From the NCBI RefSeq assembly GCF_000252995.1, contig NC_015761.1:2728001-2792000 (forward strand): a stretch of 64,000 nucleotides of DNA. Direction: 5' to 3'. Positions 35,982-45,033 of the stretch are shown one piece after another (the first letter of the stretch is position 1; each line of letters starts with the position of its first letter). The DNA comes from Salmonella bongori NCTC 12419 (GTDB taxonomy: Bacteria > Pseudomonadota > Gammaproteobacteria > Enterobacterales > Enterobacteriaceae). The translations under genes were made by a program, and so were the position numbers. A model generated the notes under the pieces. The model did not search any database and was not told the origin of the DNA. It saw only the letters and a program-made list of their open reading frames with translations.

Positions 35982-36425
35982 GTGAAAAAATTTTATAGTT
36001 GTCTTCCCGTCTTTTTCCTGATCGGCTGTGCCCAGGTACCATCCCTTTCCTCCATAAGTACACCAGCCCAACAGTCTGAGACGCAGAAAGAACAGCAGGC
36101 TAACGCGGATAGTATTGACGAATGTATGTCTCTGCCATATGTTCCGTCAGAACTTGCGAAGAATAAAACATTATCAAATCAGAACACTGATAATTCTGCA
36201 TCAAAAAACGACAAAATCAGCTCAAGCATTTTTTGCGAAAAATATAAAAAAACCAAAGAGCAAGCTTTCACCTTCTTCCAGGAGCATCCGGAATATATGC
36301 GCTCGAAAGAGAACGAAGAGCAGCTAATGACTGAATTTAAAAACGTCTTACTCGATCCCCGCAACAAAAATTTAAGCATATATCAAACATTGCTTGCTGC
36401 TCATGAAAGACTACAAGCCTTATAA
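35982..36425 (+). CDS. invH: InvH, outer-membrane pilotin lipoprotein
   Basis: A 147-residue lipoprotein. The signal ends in lipobox LIGC with Cys16. Pilotin InvH binds the C-terminal tail of InvG and carries it to the outer membrane. The mature N-terminal half is Gln/Ser/Asn-rich and flexible, and the last 70 residues are helical. It is transcribed alone, divergently from invF. Confidence 0.96.
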   Translation: MKKFYSCLPVFFLIGCAQVPSLSSISTPAQQSETQKEQQANADSIDECMSLPYVPSELAKNKTLSNQNTDNSASKNDKISSSIFCEKYKKTKEQAFTFFQEHPEYMRSKENEEQLMTEFKNVLLDPRNKNLSIYQTLLAAHERLQAL

Positions 36426-36512
36426 CGCAGCGCCCCTCCTGAACCAATCAGGATATAATTAAGACCAGATCTGGCATTGTCATCTAATAATAATATAATT
36501 ACTATAACTGTG

Positions 36513-36600
36513 GTCACTTTTACGATTGGCCACCTGTCTCTTACGTTGCATTTATCAATCTGCTTTTTGATACAGCAGCGCCTCGCTGCTGCTTTTTTTA
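36513..36600 (+). ncRNA. invR: InvR small RNA
   Basis: InvR is an Hfq-binding sRNA of about 87 bases encoded next to invH, activated by HilD and repressing OmpD synthesis (family knowledge). Here a transcript of that length ending at the intrinsic terminator 36573-36599 would begin near 36513. A TATAAC box lies at 36503-36508 and an overlapping TATAAT at 36494-36499. The position and terminator agree with what I recall; the 5' end is inferred. Confidence 0.7.
36573..36599 (+). terminator. Intrinsic terminator of invR
   Basis: An eight-base stem (CAGCAGCG / CGCTGCTG) with a three-base loop is followed by C and seven T. Confidence 0.9.
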
Positions 36601-36652
36601 TTTGCAATAAAGAGCTATTCTCCTGCAAAAAAAATAACTGTAAATCATAATG

Positions 36653-36826
36653 TCAATCTGTTGGCTGGTATATCGCGGTAAACGTACATCCCCCCCTTTT
36701 GCTGACATAGTCTTTTGAAGAACCGTTTCCAATAAAAAAGTTCACAGTGTCTATTGCTGTCGCCAGATAGGTCTGATACTCATTCCTCCATGCCGGGAAT
36801 AACACCGGAGGTTTACCACCACACAT
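36653..36826 (-). CDS. Possible 57-residue protein or gene remnant at the SPI-1 border
   Basis: A frame of 57 codons begins MCGGKPPVLFPAWRNEYQ and ends FTAIYQPTD before a TGA. A TGA lies immediately upstream in the same frame, so the ATG at 36826 is the only start. No good ribosome site is visible. The composition looks protein-like, but rare codons (AGG twice, ATA, GGG-GGA) are frequent. It starts 23 bases after the stop of the 95-residue gene on the same strand. I do not recognise it. It may be a small second gene of that unit, or the C-terminal remnant of a longer protein. Confidence 0.35.
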   Translation of the reverse strand: MCGGKPPVLFPAWRNEYQTYLATAIDTVNFFIGNGSSKDYVSKRGGCTFTAIYQPTD

Positions 36827-36849
36827 TTTTCAAGAAGAGAGGCATTTCG

Positions 36850-37137
36850 TCAGGTCAGCTTCATGGTTTCAACGAGTTTGCGAGCGGCCTCGCGCGCCTG
36901 ATCAAGACTGGCAAAATCTGAAACATGACTCATCAGAGATCTGATACTCTCTTGCAGTGCTTTGCCATTGGCCTTCTGGCAACACTGATTTTGACACCAC
37001 TCATGGCTGTCAGTGATAAGATATGCCTTCCATTCAGGGCTGGGTAAGTCGTCAACTCGTTCTTGCTGGCCAGGGTTTGGTTTCACGTCGAGAGATAACT
37101 TATTGATTATAATCGACTGAGTAAGCGTCATTTTCAT
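36850..37137 (-). CDS. Unrecognised 95-residue protein between invR and mutS
   Basis: I do not recognise this protein. It has an N-terminal strand-like segment (TLTQSIIINKLSLDV), a central Trp/Cys-containing part (HEWCQNQCCQKANGK) and a C-terminal helix. ATG 37137 has only a weak AGGT nearby. In S. enterica subspecies I several extra genes (by memory STM2901-STM2908) separate invH from mutS; here only this gene and a 57-codon frame do. It could be a leftover of island integration or an independent acquisition. Confidence 0.6.
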   Translation of the reverse strand: MKMTLTQSIIINKLSLDVKPNPGQQERVDDLPSPEWKAYLITDSHEWCQNQCCQKANGKALQESIRSLMSHVSDFASLDQAREAARKLVETMKLT

Positions 37138-37282
37138 AAATGTATACCTGCAACTAGCGCGTATACCCGATACTATCCGGTATACTTCTGGTACACAGAT
37201 TTATCGATTTACATGGGCTAAAAGCGGCACCATATGTGGCCACTTGAGTACCTGAAAGACTTAAAAAACGAGTAAAATCACC

Positions 37283-39850
37283 ATGCAAGAGTCTATCGAC
37301 AAGGACCTTACCGCACACACCCCAATGATGCAGCAGTATCTCAAGCTGAAAGCCCAGCACCCGGAGATCCTGCTATTTTATCGTATGGGCGATTTTTACG
37401 AGCTTTTTTATGACGACGCAAAACGTGCGTCGCAGTTGCTCGATATTTCGTTGACCAAACGCGGCGCGTCAGCGGGTGAGCCTATTCCGATGGCGGGTAT
37501 CCCGCATCATGCCGTAGAAAACTACCTCGCCAAACTGGTTAATCAGGGCGAATCCGTGGCCATTTGCGAGCAGATTGGCGACCCGGCCACCAGCAAAGGC
37601 CCTGTGGAACGTAAAGTTGTACGTATTGTTACGCCTGGCACCATCAGTGACGAAGCTCTGTTGCAAGAGCGTCAGGATAACCTGTTGGCAGCTATCTGGC
37701 AGGAGGGTAAAGGTTACGGTTACGCCACGCTGGATATCAGTTCTGGTCGCTTTCGCCTGAGCGAACCCGCTGACCGTGAAACGATGGCCGCTGAGCTGCA
37801 ACGCACGAATCCTGCCGAACTATTGTATGCCGAAGATTTTGCCGAAATGGCGTTAATAGAAGGACGCCGGGGCTTACGCCGCCGTCCGTTATGGGAGTTT
37901 GAGATTGATACCGCCCGCCAGCAGTTAAATCTCCAGTTTGGTACACGGGATCTGGTGGGTTTCGGCGTCGAAAATGCCCCGCGTGGATTATGTGCGGCAG
38001 GCTGCCTGTTGCAGTACGTAAAAGACACCCAGCGCACTACCCTGCCGCATATTCGCTCCATTACGATGGAACGCCAGCAGGACAGCATTATTATGGATGC
38101 CGCAACCCGCCGTAATCTGGAAATTACTCAGAACCTGTCTGGCGGTGTAGAAAACACGCTGGCTGCGGTACTTGACTGCACGGTGACGCCAATGGGCAGC
38201 CGTATGCTTAAACGCTGGCTGCATATGCCGGTACGGAATACCGACATATTACGCGAACGCCAGCAGACCATCGGCGCCTTGCAGGACACCGTCAGCGAGT
38301 TGCAACCGGTACTGCGTCAGGTCGGCGATCTGGAGCGTATTCTTGCTCGTCTGGCGCTACGTACCGCCCGCCCGCGCGACCTTGCCCGGATGCGGCACGC
38401 CTTCCAGCAACTGCCGGAGTTACATGCTCAGCTTGAGACCATTGACAGCACGCCAGTGCAAACGCTGCGTAAAAAAATGGGGGAATTTTCTGAACTGCGC
38501 GATTTGCTGGAACGCGCCATTATTGATTCCCCGCCAGTACTGGTTCGTGACGGTGGGGTCATTGCGCCCGGCTATCACGCCGAGCTGGATGAATGGCGGG
38601 CACTGGCCGATGGCGCGACCGACTACCTTGACCGCCTTGAAATTCGCGAGCGCGAGCGTACCGGGCTGGATACGTTGAAAGTCGGCTACAACGCTGTGCA
38701 TGGCTATTACATACAGATTAGCCGCGGTCAAAGCCACCTGGCACCCATCAATTATGTACGTCGTCAGACGCTGAAAAATGCTGAACGCTATATTATTCCG
38801 GAGCTAAAAGAGTACGAAGATAAGGTACTGACCTCCAAAGGCAAAGCGCTGGCGCTGGAAAAACAGTTGTATGACGAATTATTTGATCTGCTGCTACCGC
38901 ATCTGGCGGATTTACAGCAGAGCGCGAATGCGCTGGCGGAACTGGATGTGCTGGTTAACCTGGCCGAACGCGCGTATACGCTGAACTACACCTGCCCGGT
39001 ATTTACCGATAAGCCCGGCATTCGTATCACTGAAGGCCGCCACCCGGTGGTGGAACAGGTGCTCAACGAGCCATTTATCGCTAACCCGCTTAATCTATCG
39101 CCACAACGCCGTATGTTGATCATTACTGGCCCCAATATGGGCGGTAAAAGTACCTATATGCGGCAAACGGCACTGATCGCGCTACTGGCGTATATCGGCA
39201 GTTACGTACCGGCGCAGAGCGTGGAGATTGGCCCAATTGACCGTATTTTTACCCGTGTCGGGGCAGCGGATGATTTGGCCTCCGGGCGTTCAACCTTCAT
39301 GGTTGAGATGACCGAAACGGCGAACATTCTGCATAACGCCACGGAAAATAGCCTGGTCCTGATGGATGAAATCGGGCGTGGCACCTCTACGTATGACGGG
39401 TTGTCGTTGGCCTGGGCCTGCGCGGAGAACCTTGCCAATAAGATCAAAGCGTTAACGCTTTTCGCTACCCACTACTTTGAGCTGACTCAGTTGCCAGAGA
39501 AAATGGAAGGCGTGGCTAACGTCCATCTTGATGCGCTGGAACACGGCGATACCATCGCTTTCATGCATAGCGTGCAGGACGGCGCAGCGAGTAAAAGCTA
39601 CGGTCTGGCGGTCGCAGCGCTTGCAGGCGTTCCTAAAGAAGTGATCAAACGCGCGCGCCAAAAACTACGCGAGCTGGAAAGCATCTCGCCCAATGCGGCG
39701 GCAACGCAAGTGGACGGCACGCAGATGTCGTTGCTTACCGTCCCGGAAGAGACATCGCCTGCCGTAGAAGCACTGGAAAATCTCGATCCGGACTCCCTGA
39801 CGCCACGTCAGGCGCTGGAGTGGATCTATCGACTGAAGAGTCTGGTGTAA
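37283..39850 (+). CDS. mutS: MutS, DNA mismatch recognition ATPase
   Basis: An 855-residue protein with the mismatch-binding Phe-x-Glu motif in FYRMGDFYELFYDDA (about 33-47). Connector, lever and clamp domains follow. The ATPase has Walker A GPNMGGKST near 614, VEMTETANIL and ATHYFELTQL, and the C-terminal tetramerisation helix is last. It starts post-replicative mismatch repair with MutL and MutH. It marks the right boundary of SPI-1, the island being inserted between fhlA and mutS. Confidence 0.99.
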   Translation: MQESIDKDLTAHTPMMQQYLKLKAQHPEILLFYRMGDFYELFYDDAKRASQLLDISLTKRGASAGEPIPMAGIPHHAVENYLAKLVNQGESVAICEQIGDPATSKGPVERKVVRIVTPGTISDEALLQERQDNLLAAIWQEGKGYGYATLDISSGRFRLSEPADRETMAAELQRTNPAELLYAEDFAEMALIEGRRGLRRRPLWEFEIDTARQQLNLQFGTRDLVGFGVENAPRGLCAAGCLLQYVKDTQRTTLPHIRSITMERQQDSIIMDAATRRNLEITQNLSGGVENTLAAVLDCTVTPMGSRMLKRWLHMPVRNTDILRERQQTIGALQDTVSELQPVLRQVGDLERILARLALRTARPRDLARMRHAFQQLPELHAQLETIDSTPVQTLRKKMGEFSELRDLLERAIIDSPPVLVRDGGVIAPGYHAELDEWRALADGATDYLDRLEIRERERTGLDTLKVGYNAVHGYYIQISRGQSHLAPINYVRRQTLKNAERYIIPELKEYEDKVLTSKGKALALEKQLYDELFDLLLPHLADLQQSANALAELDVLVNLAERAYTLNYTCPVFTDKPGIRITEGRHPVVEQVLNEPFIANPLNLSPQRRMLIITGPNMGGKSTYMRQTALIALLAYIGSYVPAQSVEIGPIDRIFTRVGAADDLASGRSTFMVEMTETANILHNATENSLVLMDEIGRGTSTYDGLSLAWACAENLANKIKALTLFATHYFELTQLPEKMEGVANVHLDALEHGDTIAFMHSVQDGAASKSYGLAVAALAGVPKEVIKRARQKLRELESISPNAAATQVDGTQMSLLTVPEETSPAVEALENLDPDSLTPRQALEWIYRLKSLV

Positions 39851-39856
39851 ACGTGT

Positions 39857-39887
39857 CAGGCCCGATAACGCAACGTTATCGGGCCTG
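39857..39887. terminator. Hairpin after mutS
   Basis: A perfect 14-base stem (CAGGCCCGATAACG / CGTTATCGGGCCTG) with a CAA loop. There is no T-tract, so it is a weak or Rho-assisted terminator. The next gene converges from the right. Confidence 0.55.
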
Positions 39888-39915
39888 CACCAGCGAAACA
39901 CGGCTGAGAAATTTT

Positions 39916-40296
39916 TCAGGCTGCGACCATTGTTTCATGTAAATGGCGCCAGACTATCCGTTCTTTTTCTTTTTGTAGGATGACTGTCGACCAGCGTACC
40001 GTCTCTGCCTGGTCTGGTAGTTGCTGTCTCTCACAATAACGAAGCGCGGCGCCGTCTGGCCACTCCGCTACCACGTCAATATGTTCAACCACGATATTCA
40101 GCCCCGGCACGCACGCACGCTGCATCTGGAAAAAAGCGCACAGCGCCGGGTAATCCAGACAGGCTCCGCCTGGCGTTATCATGGTAAACGTAGTATCGAA
40201 ATGCCGTATCAACTCCCCCAGATCGCCCGTTCCCTTGCTGAGCCAGTTCGCAATCGCCACATGGGTGCCAATAATTTCTTCTTTATAAAGACTCAT
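39916..40296 (-). CDS. SnoaL-like / DUF4440-type small protein
   Basis: A 126-residue protein of the NTF2-like fold (helix GTHVAIANWLSKGTG, then alternating strands to TVILQKEKERIVWRHLHE). Such proteins bind or isomerise small molecules, or detoxify; the exact role is unknown. It overlaps the upstream exporter by four bases (ATGA), so the two are co-expressed under the LysR regulator next door. Confidence 0.8.
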   Translation of the reverse strand: MSLYKEEIIGTHVAIANWLSKGTGDLGELIRHFDTTFTMITPGGACLDYPALCAFFQMQRACVPGLNIVVEHIDVVAEWPDGAALRYCERQQLPDQAETVRWSTVILQKEKERIVWRHLHETMVAA

Positions 40297-41501
40297 GATC
40301 CTTCCTTTTTCAGATGCAAAAGCACATTTCTGTTGTTAAGACAGACCGCGTAAATCAGCGGCAACAAGGTGACACCAGCAGCGGCAACAAAGGTCCAGCG
40401 GTAAGCAGCCTCAGGCGACAAAGTGCGCTGAAGCCCATTTAACAGCAGTGTTAGCAGCGTCGCGCCAATAAAAAAACTGCACTGGCGATTAAGATTCCAC
40501 AGCGCGCTGGCGTCCGGCATGTCCTGGCGAGCAATCGTCAGGAAGGCGCAACTCTGCGCAGTACTGCTGCATAAACTACCGCCCGCCCCCATCAGCGCGA
40601 ATATCACTATCAATATAAGGTGGGATGCCGCAGGCGTAACGTTGGTTAAAAGCAGGATCCCGATAGCCTGAAGAAAACAGCCGACGATAATCAGCGGACG
40701 CGGCCCCAGATAATTGAAGTAACGCCCGGTAAACGTAATGGCGATAAATGACGCGATCGACCAGGGAAGCATCAGTGCCCCCGCTGCCGCGGGAGACAGT
40801 TGCGCAATACTCTGCAGATAAAACATCCCGACCACGCTAATACCAATGAACATCCCCGGTACACACAAATAAACGATCATGGCAAAACGCAGCAGGGTAT
40901 CCGCCAGCAGCGGCAGATGAAGCAATCTTGTCGAGGCCATCGTCGTCGAATCGGCTTTAAGCCAAAGATAAGCAAGTAATAATGTGATCACGGCAACGGG
41001 CAACGTGGCGAAGAATACCCAACGCCAGCCGCACGTCTCTACCAGCAATCCGCCCACCGCAGGCGAACACGCCGGCGCCAGTAGCGCCACCATCATGACG
41101 GCCGATGACACCTTAGCGCGCTCATAAGGTTTAAACTGCTGCCAGGTTAACGCCTGCCCGACCGGGATCAATAATCCACCGCCTGCGCCCTGCACAATAC
41201 GCCAGAAGACAAGCTCGTATAAGGAATCGGCAAAGCCTGCGGCAGCGGCGGCGATACTAAACAGGATGAGCGAAAGCATTATCAACCGGCGTGCGCCGAG
41301 ATACCGTGAAAGCAACGCGCTAAATGGCACGATCAGCGTTAATCCCGCGATATAGCCATTACTCACCCATGCCAGCGCCGATATGGACGTATGTAGCTCA
41401 ACGGACATCCCGGGAAAGGCCACGCTGGCGATAAACAGATTAATCAGATCAAGAAAAAAGCCGAGCAGGTAAACCACCGCCACCTTACTGCGATACGTCA
41501 T
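40293..41501 (-). CDS. MFS drug-efflux-type transporter
   Basis: A 402-residue major facilitator with about 12 membrane helices. The motif-A-like loop is SRYLGARRLIM (about 65-75) and motif C region GPACSPAVGGLLVE near 145, typical of drug:H+ antiporters. Substrate unknown. It is transcribed divergently from the LysR-type regulator, with a 25-base palindrome between the two. The same trio occupies this place in other Salmonella (by memory). Confidence 0.85.
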   Translation of the reverse strand: MTYRSKVAVVYLLGFFLDLINLFIASVAFPGMSVELHTSISALAWVSNGYIAGLTLIVPFSALLSRYLGARRLIMLSLILFSIAAAAAGFADSLYELVFWRIVQGAGGGLLIPVGQALTWQQFKPYERAKVSSAVMMVALLAPACSPAVGGLLVETCGWRWVFFATLPVAVITLLLAYLWLKADSTTMASTRLLHLPLLADTLLRFAMIVYLCVPGMFIGISVVGMFYLQSIAQLSPAAAGALMLPWSIASFIAITFTGRYFNYLGPRPLIIVGCFLQAIGILLLTNVTPAASHLILIVIFALMGAGGSLCSSTAQSCAFLTIARQDMPDASALWNLNRQCSFFIGATLLTLLLNGLQRTLSPEAAYRWTFVAAAGVTLLPLIYAVCLNNRNVLLHLKKEGS

Positions 41502-41572
41502 TATTCATCCTCCGGTAGAGGCGCTAATGTAGCTGGCCGGAGAAAGTCAGATAAGTCCGCACTTCGACGATA

Positions 41573-41597
41573 TACTGTCAAAATTATTTTGACAGTA
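41573..41597. promoter_or_regulatory. 25-base palindromic operator between the MFS gene and the LysR regulator
   Basis: Perfect 11-base arms TACTGTCAAAA and TTTTGACAGTA are separated by TTA. The site begins 72 bases upstream of the exporter start and ends 13 bases before the regulator ATG. It is likely an auto-regulatory binding site of the LysR protein. Confidence 0.7.
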
Positions 41598-41609
41598 AAG
41601 GGGCTTACC

Positions 41610-42512
41610 ATGCTCAACCTGCAGCGTATATCGCTGTTTGTCGCCGTCGTGGAAAGTGGCAGCTTCACCGCCGCCGCCGCCGCATCAGGCCAAACCAAGG
41701 CGGTAGTAAGCGTTAATATTCGCCAGCTTGAAAATGAGCTTGGCGTAACGTTACTGCTACGCTCCACCCGACGATTGACGCTCACCGACGCTGGCGCTCT
41801 CTTTTATCAAAAGGGCGTGCAATTACTCAATGCGGCGAAAAATTTGCAGGATGAAGTGCGCGCCAGCCATCGCGGACTGGACGGCGAGCTACGCATTACT
41901 ACTACGCCCGAGTTTGGCGAGCAGGTTGTGGTCCCGCTATTGGCGCAGTTTAGTCAGCGCCACCCCGAGCTACGTATTCGGCACCGGTCCTCATCGCATC
42001 ATGCCGATTTAATTGCTGAACGCTTTGATGTGGCGATTCGGCTTGGCTCGCTGGCGGATTCCCGCTACCGCGCCACACTGATATCCCGTTTTACCATCTT
42101 GCCGGTCGCCTCGCCGCAGTGGATTGCCCACCACCCTATTTCGTCACCGGACGCGTTAGCCCGGGCGGAATGGATTATTCATGAGCGCTTACCCACGCCG
42201 CTACGCTGGCCATTAACGGATAATCATGGACAACCTTCACGCCTGGAGATAGGCAAAGCGGGCAGAATTTCGGCCGACAGCGCACGCGCTTTGATGGCTT
42301 TCGCACTCGCGGGTAGCGGCGTGGCGTTACTCCCCATCTGGTTAGTAAAAACAGCACTGGAGAAAGGAACGTTAGTCCACGTGTTACCCGACTACCATTT
42401 TCCCCGGCAAGGCATCTATGCCGTTTACCCGGACGCCCGCCATGTGTCGACAAAAGTACGCGTATTTATCGATTTTTTGCGTGCGCGGTGGGACGGTGGA
42501 GAAGATGGCTGA
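41610..42512 (+). CDS. LysR-family transcriptional regulator
   Basis: A 300-residue LysR protein with the N-terminal winged helix (residues 1-60, FVAVVESGSFTAAAAASGQ) and a substrate-binding domain (about 90-290). ATG 41610 has AAAGGGG six bases upstream; a frame start at 41589 lacks a site and lies in the operator. It is expected to control the divergent MFS and SnoaL-like genes. The inducer is unknown. Confidence 0.9.
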   Translation: MLNLQRISLFVAVVESGSFTAAAAASGQTKAVVSVNIRQLENELGVTLLLRSTRRLTLTDAGALFYQKGVQLLNAAKNLQDEVRASHRGLDGELRITTTPEFGEQVVVPLLAQFSQRHPELRIRHRSSSHHADLIAERFDVAIRLGSLADSRYRATLISRFTILPVASPQWIAHHPISSPDALARAEWIIHERLPTPLRWPLTDNHGQPSRLEIGKAGRISADSARALMAFALAGSGVALLPIWLVKTALEKGTLVHVLPDYHFPRQGIYAVYPDARHVSTKVRVFIDFLRARWDGGEDG

Positions 42513-42519
42513 TAATCGT

Positions 42520-42549
42520 TCTCGCCAGCCCGGGGGCTGGCGAGACTGT
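42520..42549 (+). terminator. Terminator between the LysR gene and ygbN
   Basis: A perfect 11-base stem (TCTCGCCAGCC / GGCTGGCGAGA) with a CGGG loop, then CTGTTTT. Two converging genes meet here. Confidence 0.75.
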
Positions 42550-42550
42550 T

Positions 42551-44047
42551 TTAATCCTTCACCACCCGTTTCTCTTTAATCCCCTGCGCCTGCCAGCGAA
42601 CCCACACCATAATGACCGCCAGCACAACAATCGGTAATAACGGGTCGAGCCAACTTCCACCAGAGCCGAACAGCAGGTTAAGCAGCGCGACGCCGGTACC
42701 GCCAATCGCCCAGGCGATAGTGGTAGGGACAGACCAGACCACCATCTGCTGTTTGACATCGGAAACGCCCATCATCCGGTTGACTACCCAGAACAGACTG
42801 TCGTTGAAATAGCCAAAGAATAGCGATCCCATGGTCGCAGCCTGCGCGGCGAGTAACATATTAATGCCGGGGATTTGTGCCAGGATCGGCGCGGAAATCG
42901 ATGCGGCGGTGATCATCGCGACTGTGCCCGATCCCTGTACTAAGCGCACCAGCGTAGCGACGATAAACGGGATCAGGATCGGTGAGATCGGCAGGTTAGC
43001 GACCTGTTCAGCCAGATGCTGGCCAGCGCCGCTGTCGCGTAAAATAGCCCCCAGCGCACCGCCGGCTCCGGTAACCAACAGGATAATACCTGCGCTTTGC
43101 AACCCCTCTTCCAGACGTTCTGCGGTGGTATGCTTATCCATACGCGGCACCAGGGTGTAAACCGCTAACAGGACGCTGATGGCCAGTGCGATCACCGGAC
43201 TACCGATGAAATTGATCCCTTGTACCACCGGATGCGTTGCCAGAGAGTCCCAGCCTTCGACCGTTGCGAGAGTGGAACAGATCGCTTTCAGGAAGATCAG
43301 TACGATCGGCACGACGATAGGCAGTAGCGACAGCGTCAGGCTCGGCAGATCCTTTTGCTCTTTTTCTTTGTTGTATTGCTCCAGCGCCGCGTTTACTTCG
43401 TCCGCATTAAGCGTGCGCGGCACAAAGTTGGGATAACGCTTATCCAGCCACTGGGCATAAAACACAATTCCAACAACGCAAGGCACCGCCAGCGCCATGC
43501 CGGTTAGCAGCATAGCGCCAATATCGACGTTAAAGATACCAGCCACGCCAAGCGGACCGGGCGTCGGCGGTACCGTATGATGAGTGACCACCAGTCCGCC
43601 GGCCAGCGCCACCCCCAGCGTCAGTAGCGAACGCTTACCGCTTTTCGCCAGCGCTTTAGCGACCGGATACAGAATCACAAACGCGGAATCGACGAAAATT
43701 GGGATACTGACGATGTAACCGGTGATCGCCAGCGCCCACTCTTCGCGACGTTTTCCCAGCCATTTGATAAAGCTCCAGGCGATCCGCTCCGCCGCGCCGG
43801 AGACTTCCAACAGGCGGCCCATCATGACGCCGAGCCCAATCACCAGCCCGATGCTGCCAAGCGTAGTGCCGAATCCGCTGGTGATTACCGAAAGGGTTTT
43901 ATCAATGCCCATTCCGCCCATCAAACCGGCGATACAGGCCGCCGCCAGCATGGCGATCAGCGCGTGGACGCGGGTGCGTAACACCAGCCATACGAGGACA
44001 AATACGGCAACGATCAGGCCGATAATCGGGGTCGGTAAACCTGTCAT
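42551..44047 (-). CDS. ygbN: GntP-family sugar-acid permease (YgbN-like)
   Basis: A 498-residue member of the gluconate:H+ symporter family with about 12-14 membrane segments. It is the last gene of the L-threonate/D-erythronate operon and likely imports one or both of these four-carbon sugar acids. It overlaps denD by four bases. Orthologue of E. coli YgbN by position. Confidence 0.88.
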   Translation of the reverse strand: MTGLPTPIIGLIVAVFVLVWLVLRTRVHALIAMLAAACIAGLMGGMGIDKTLSVITSGFGTTLGSIGLVIGLGVMMGRLLEVSGAAERIAWSFIKWLGKRREEWALAITGYIVSIPIFVDSAFVILYPVAKALAKSGKRSLLTLGVALAGGLVVTHHTVPPTPGPLGVAGIFNVDIGAMLLTGMALAVPCVVGIVFYAQWLDKRYPNFVPRTLNADEVNAALEQYNKEKEQKDLPSLTLSLLPIVVPIVLIFLKAICSTLATVEGWDSLATHPVVQGINFIGSPVIALAISVLLAVYTLVPRMDKHTTAERLEEGLQSAGIILLVTGAGGALGAILRDSGAGQHLAEQVANLPISPILIPFIVATLVRLVQGSGTVAMITAASISAPILAQIPGINMLLAAQAATMGSLFFGYFNDSLFWVVNRMMGVSDVKQQMVVWSVPTTIAWAIGGTGVALLNLLFGSGGSWLDPLLPIVVLAVIMVWVRWQAQGIKEKRVVKD

Positions 44048-44994
44048 GAGCTCGTCTCCATATCGTCTTGCCGAAAGCGTTCGATAATGTCATCAAAGGT
44101 ATTATCAACGGTGAAACCCAGCGCCAGCGCACGTTGGTTATCGATACGTCCAGGCCAGGAGGCAACAATTCTCTCCACGCCTTCATCACGCTGATACGTT
44201 ACCCGATCGCGCGCGGTCTGGCCGCCCGCCTTACGCAGCGCATCCAGCATCTCCCCCACGGTGACGCTGATCCCCGGCAGGTTAATGCCTTGCGCCTCGC
44301 CCGGTGTGGGTAAGGTTGCGGCAAGCAGCAGATTACGGATAACCGTCGCCGGGCTGGAAATCCACAAACGCAGATTCTCCGACACCGGGCATATCGTCGT
44401 CTCACCCTGTAAGGGTTCACGTATGATAGCGCTCACGAACGAGGAGGCGGCGCGATTGGGTTTGCCGGGGCGTACGCAGATGGTTGGCAGGCGCAGCGCC
44501 AGCCCGTCGACGTAGCCTTTGCGGGTATAGTCATTAACCAACAGTTCACAGGCAGCTTTTTGCGCGCCGTAGGACGAGCGCGGGGTAAGCGCGGTAGCGT
44601 CGGTAACGCAATCCGGCAGCGCACCGCCATAAACGGCCAGCGAGCTGGAGAAGACGAAACGAACGTTCTGCGTCTGCCGACGACAGGCCTCAAGCAGGTT
44701 GCGGGTCAGATCCAGATTAACCTGCCAGCCAAGATCGAAATCCTCTTCCGCGTGGCTGCTGACAATGGCGGCGAGGTGGTAAACAACGGAGGTTTTATCG
44801 GTAATCAGCGACTCAATGACGCCAGGCTGCGTTAAATCCGCTTCCAGGCAGCGCAGACGAGGCGAGTCTGATAACCGTGCAGGCATTTTCAAATCCACAA
44901 GAAGCAGTTCGTTAAACGCCAGCGATGAATTTAAAATGGCGTTCGCGAGTTTCTGGCCTAAAAAGCCGCCCCCGCCGGTAATAATAATCTGCAT
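44044..44994 (-). CDS. denD: DenD, D-erythronate dehydrogenase
   Basis: A 316-residue extended short-chain dehydrogenase. The nucleotide-binding GGGGFLGQK is at residues 7-15 and the catalytic Tyr-x-x-x-Lys in SSYGAQKAACE near 145. It oxidises D-erythronate to 2-oxo-tetronate, which then enters the OtnI-OtnK-OtnC route. E. coli K-12 ygb operons lack this gene as I recall, whereas here it lies between otnI and ygbN. Confidence 0.88.
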   Translation of the reverse strand: MQIIITGGGGFLGQKLANAILNSSLAFNELLLVDLKMPARLSDSPRLRCLEADLTQPGVIESLITDKTSVVYHLAAIVSSHAEEDFDLGWQVNLDLTRNLLEACRRQTQNVRFVFSSSLAVYGGALPDCVTDATALTPRSSYGAQKAACELLVNDYTRKGYVDGLALRLPTICVRPGKPNRAASSFVSAIIREPLQGETTICPVSENLRLWISSPATVIRNLLLAATLPTPGEAQGINLPGISVTVGEMLDALRKAGGQTARDRVTYQRDEGVERIVASWPGRIDNQRALALGFTVDNTFDDIIERFRQDDMETSS

Positions 44995-45033
44995 CCGGAT
45001 GTCCTCTTTATTGTTGTGTAGGGTGTACCAGGA

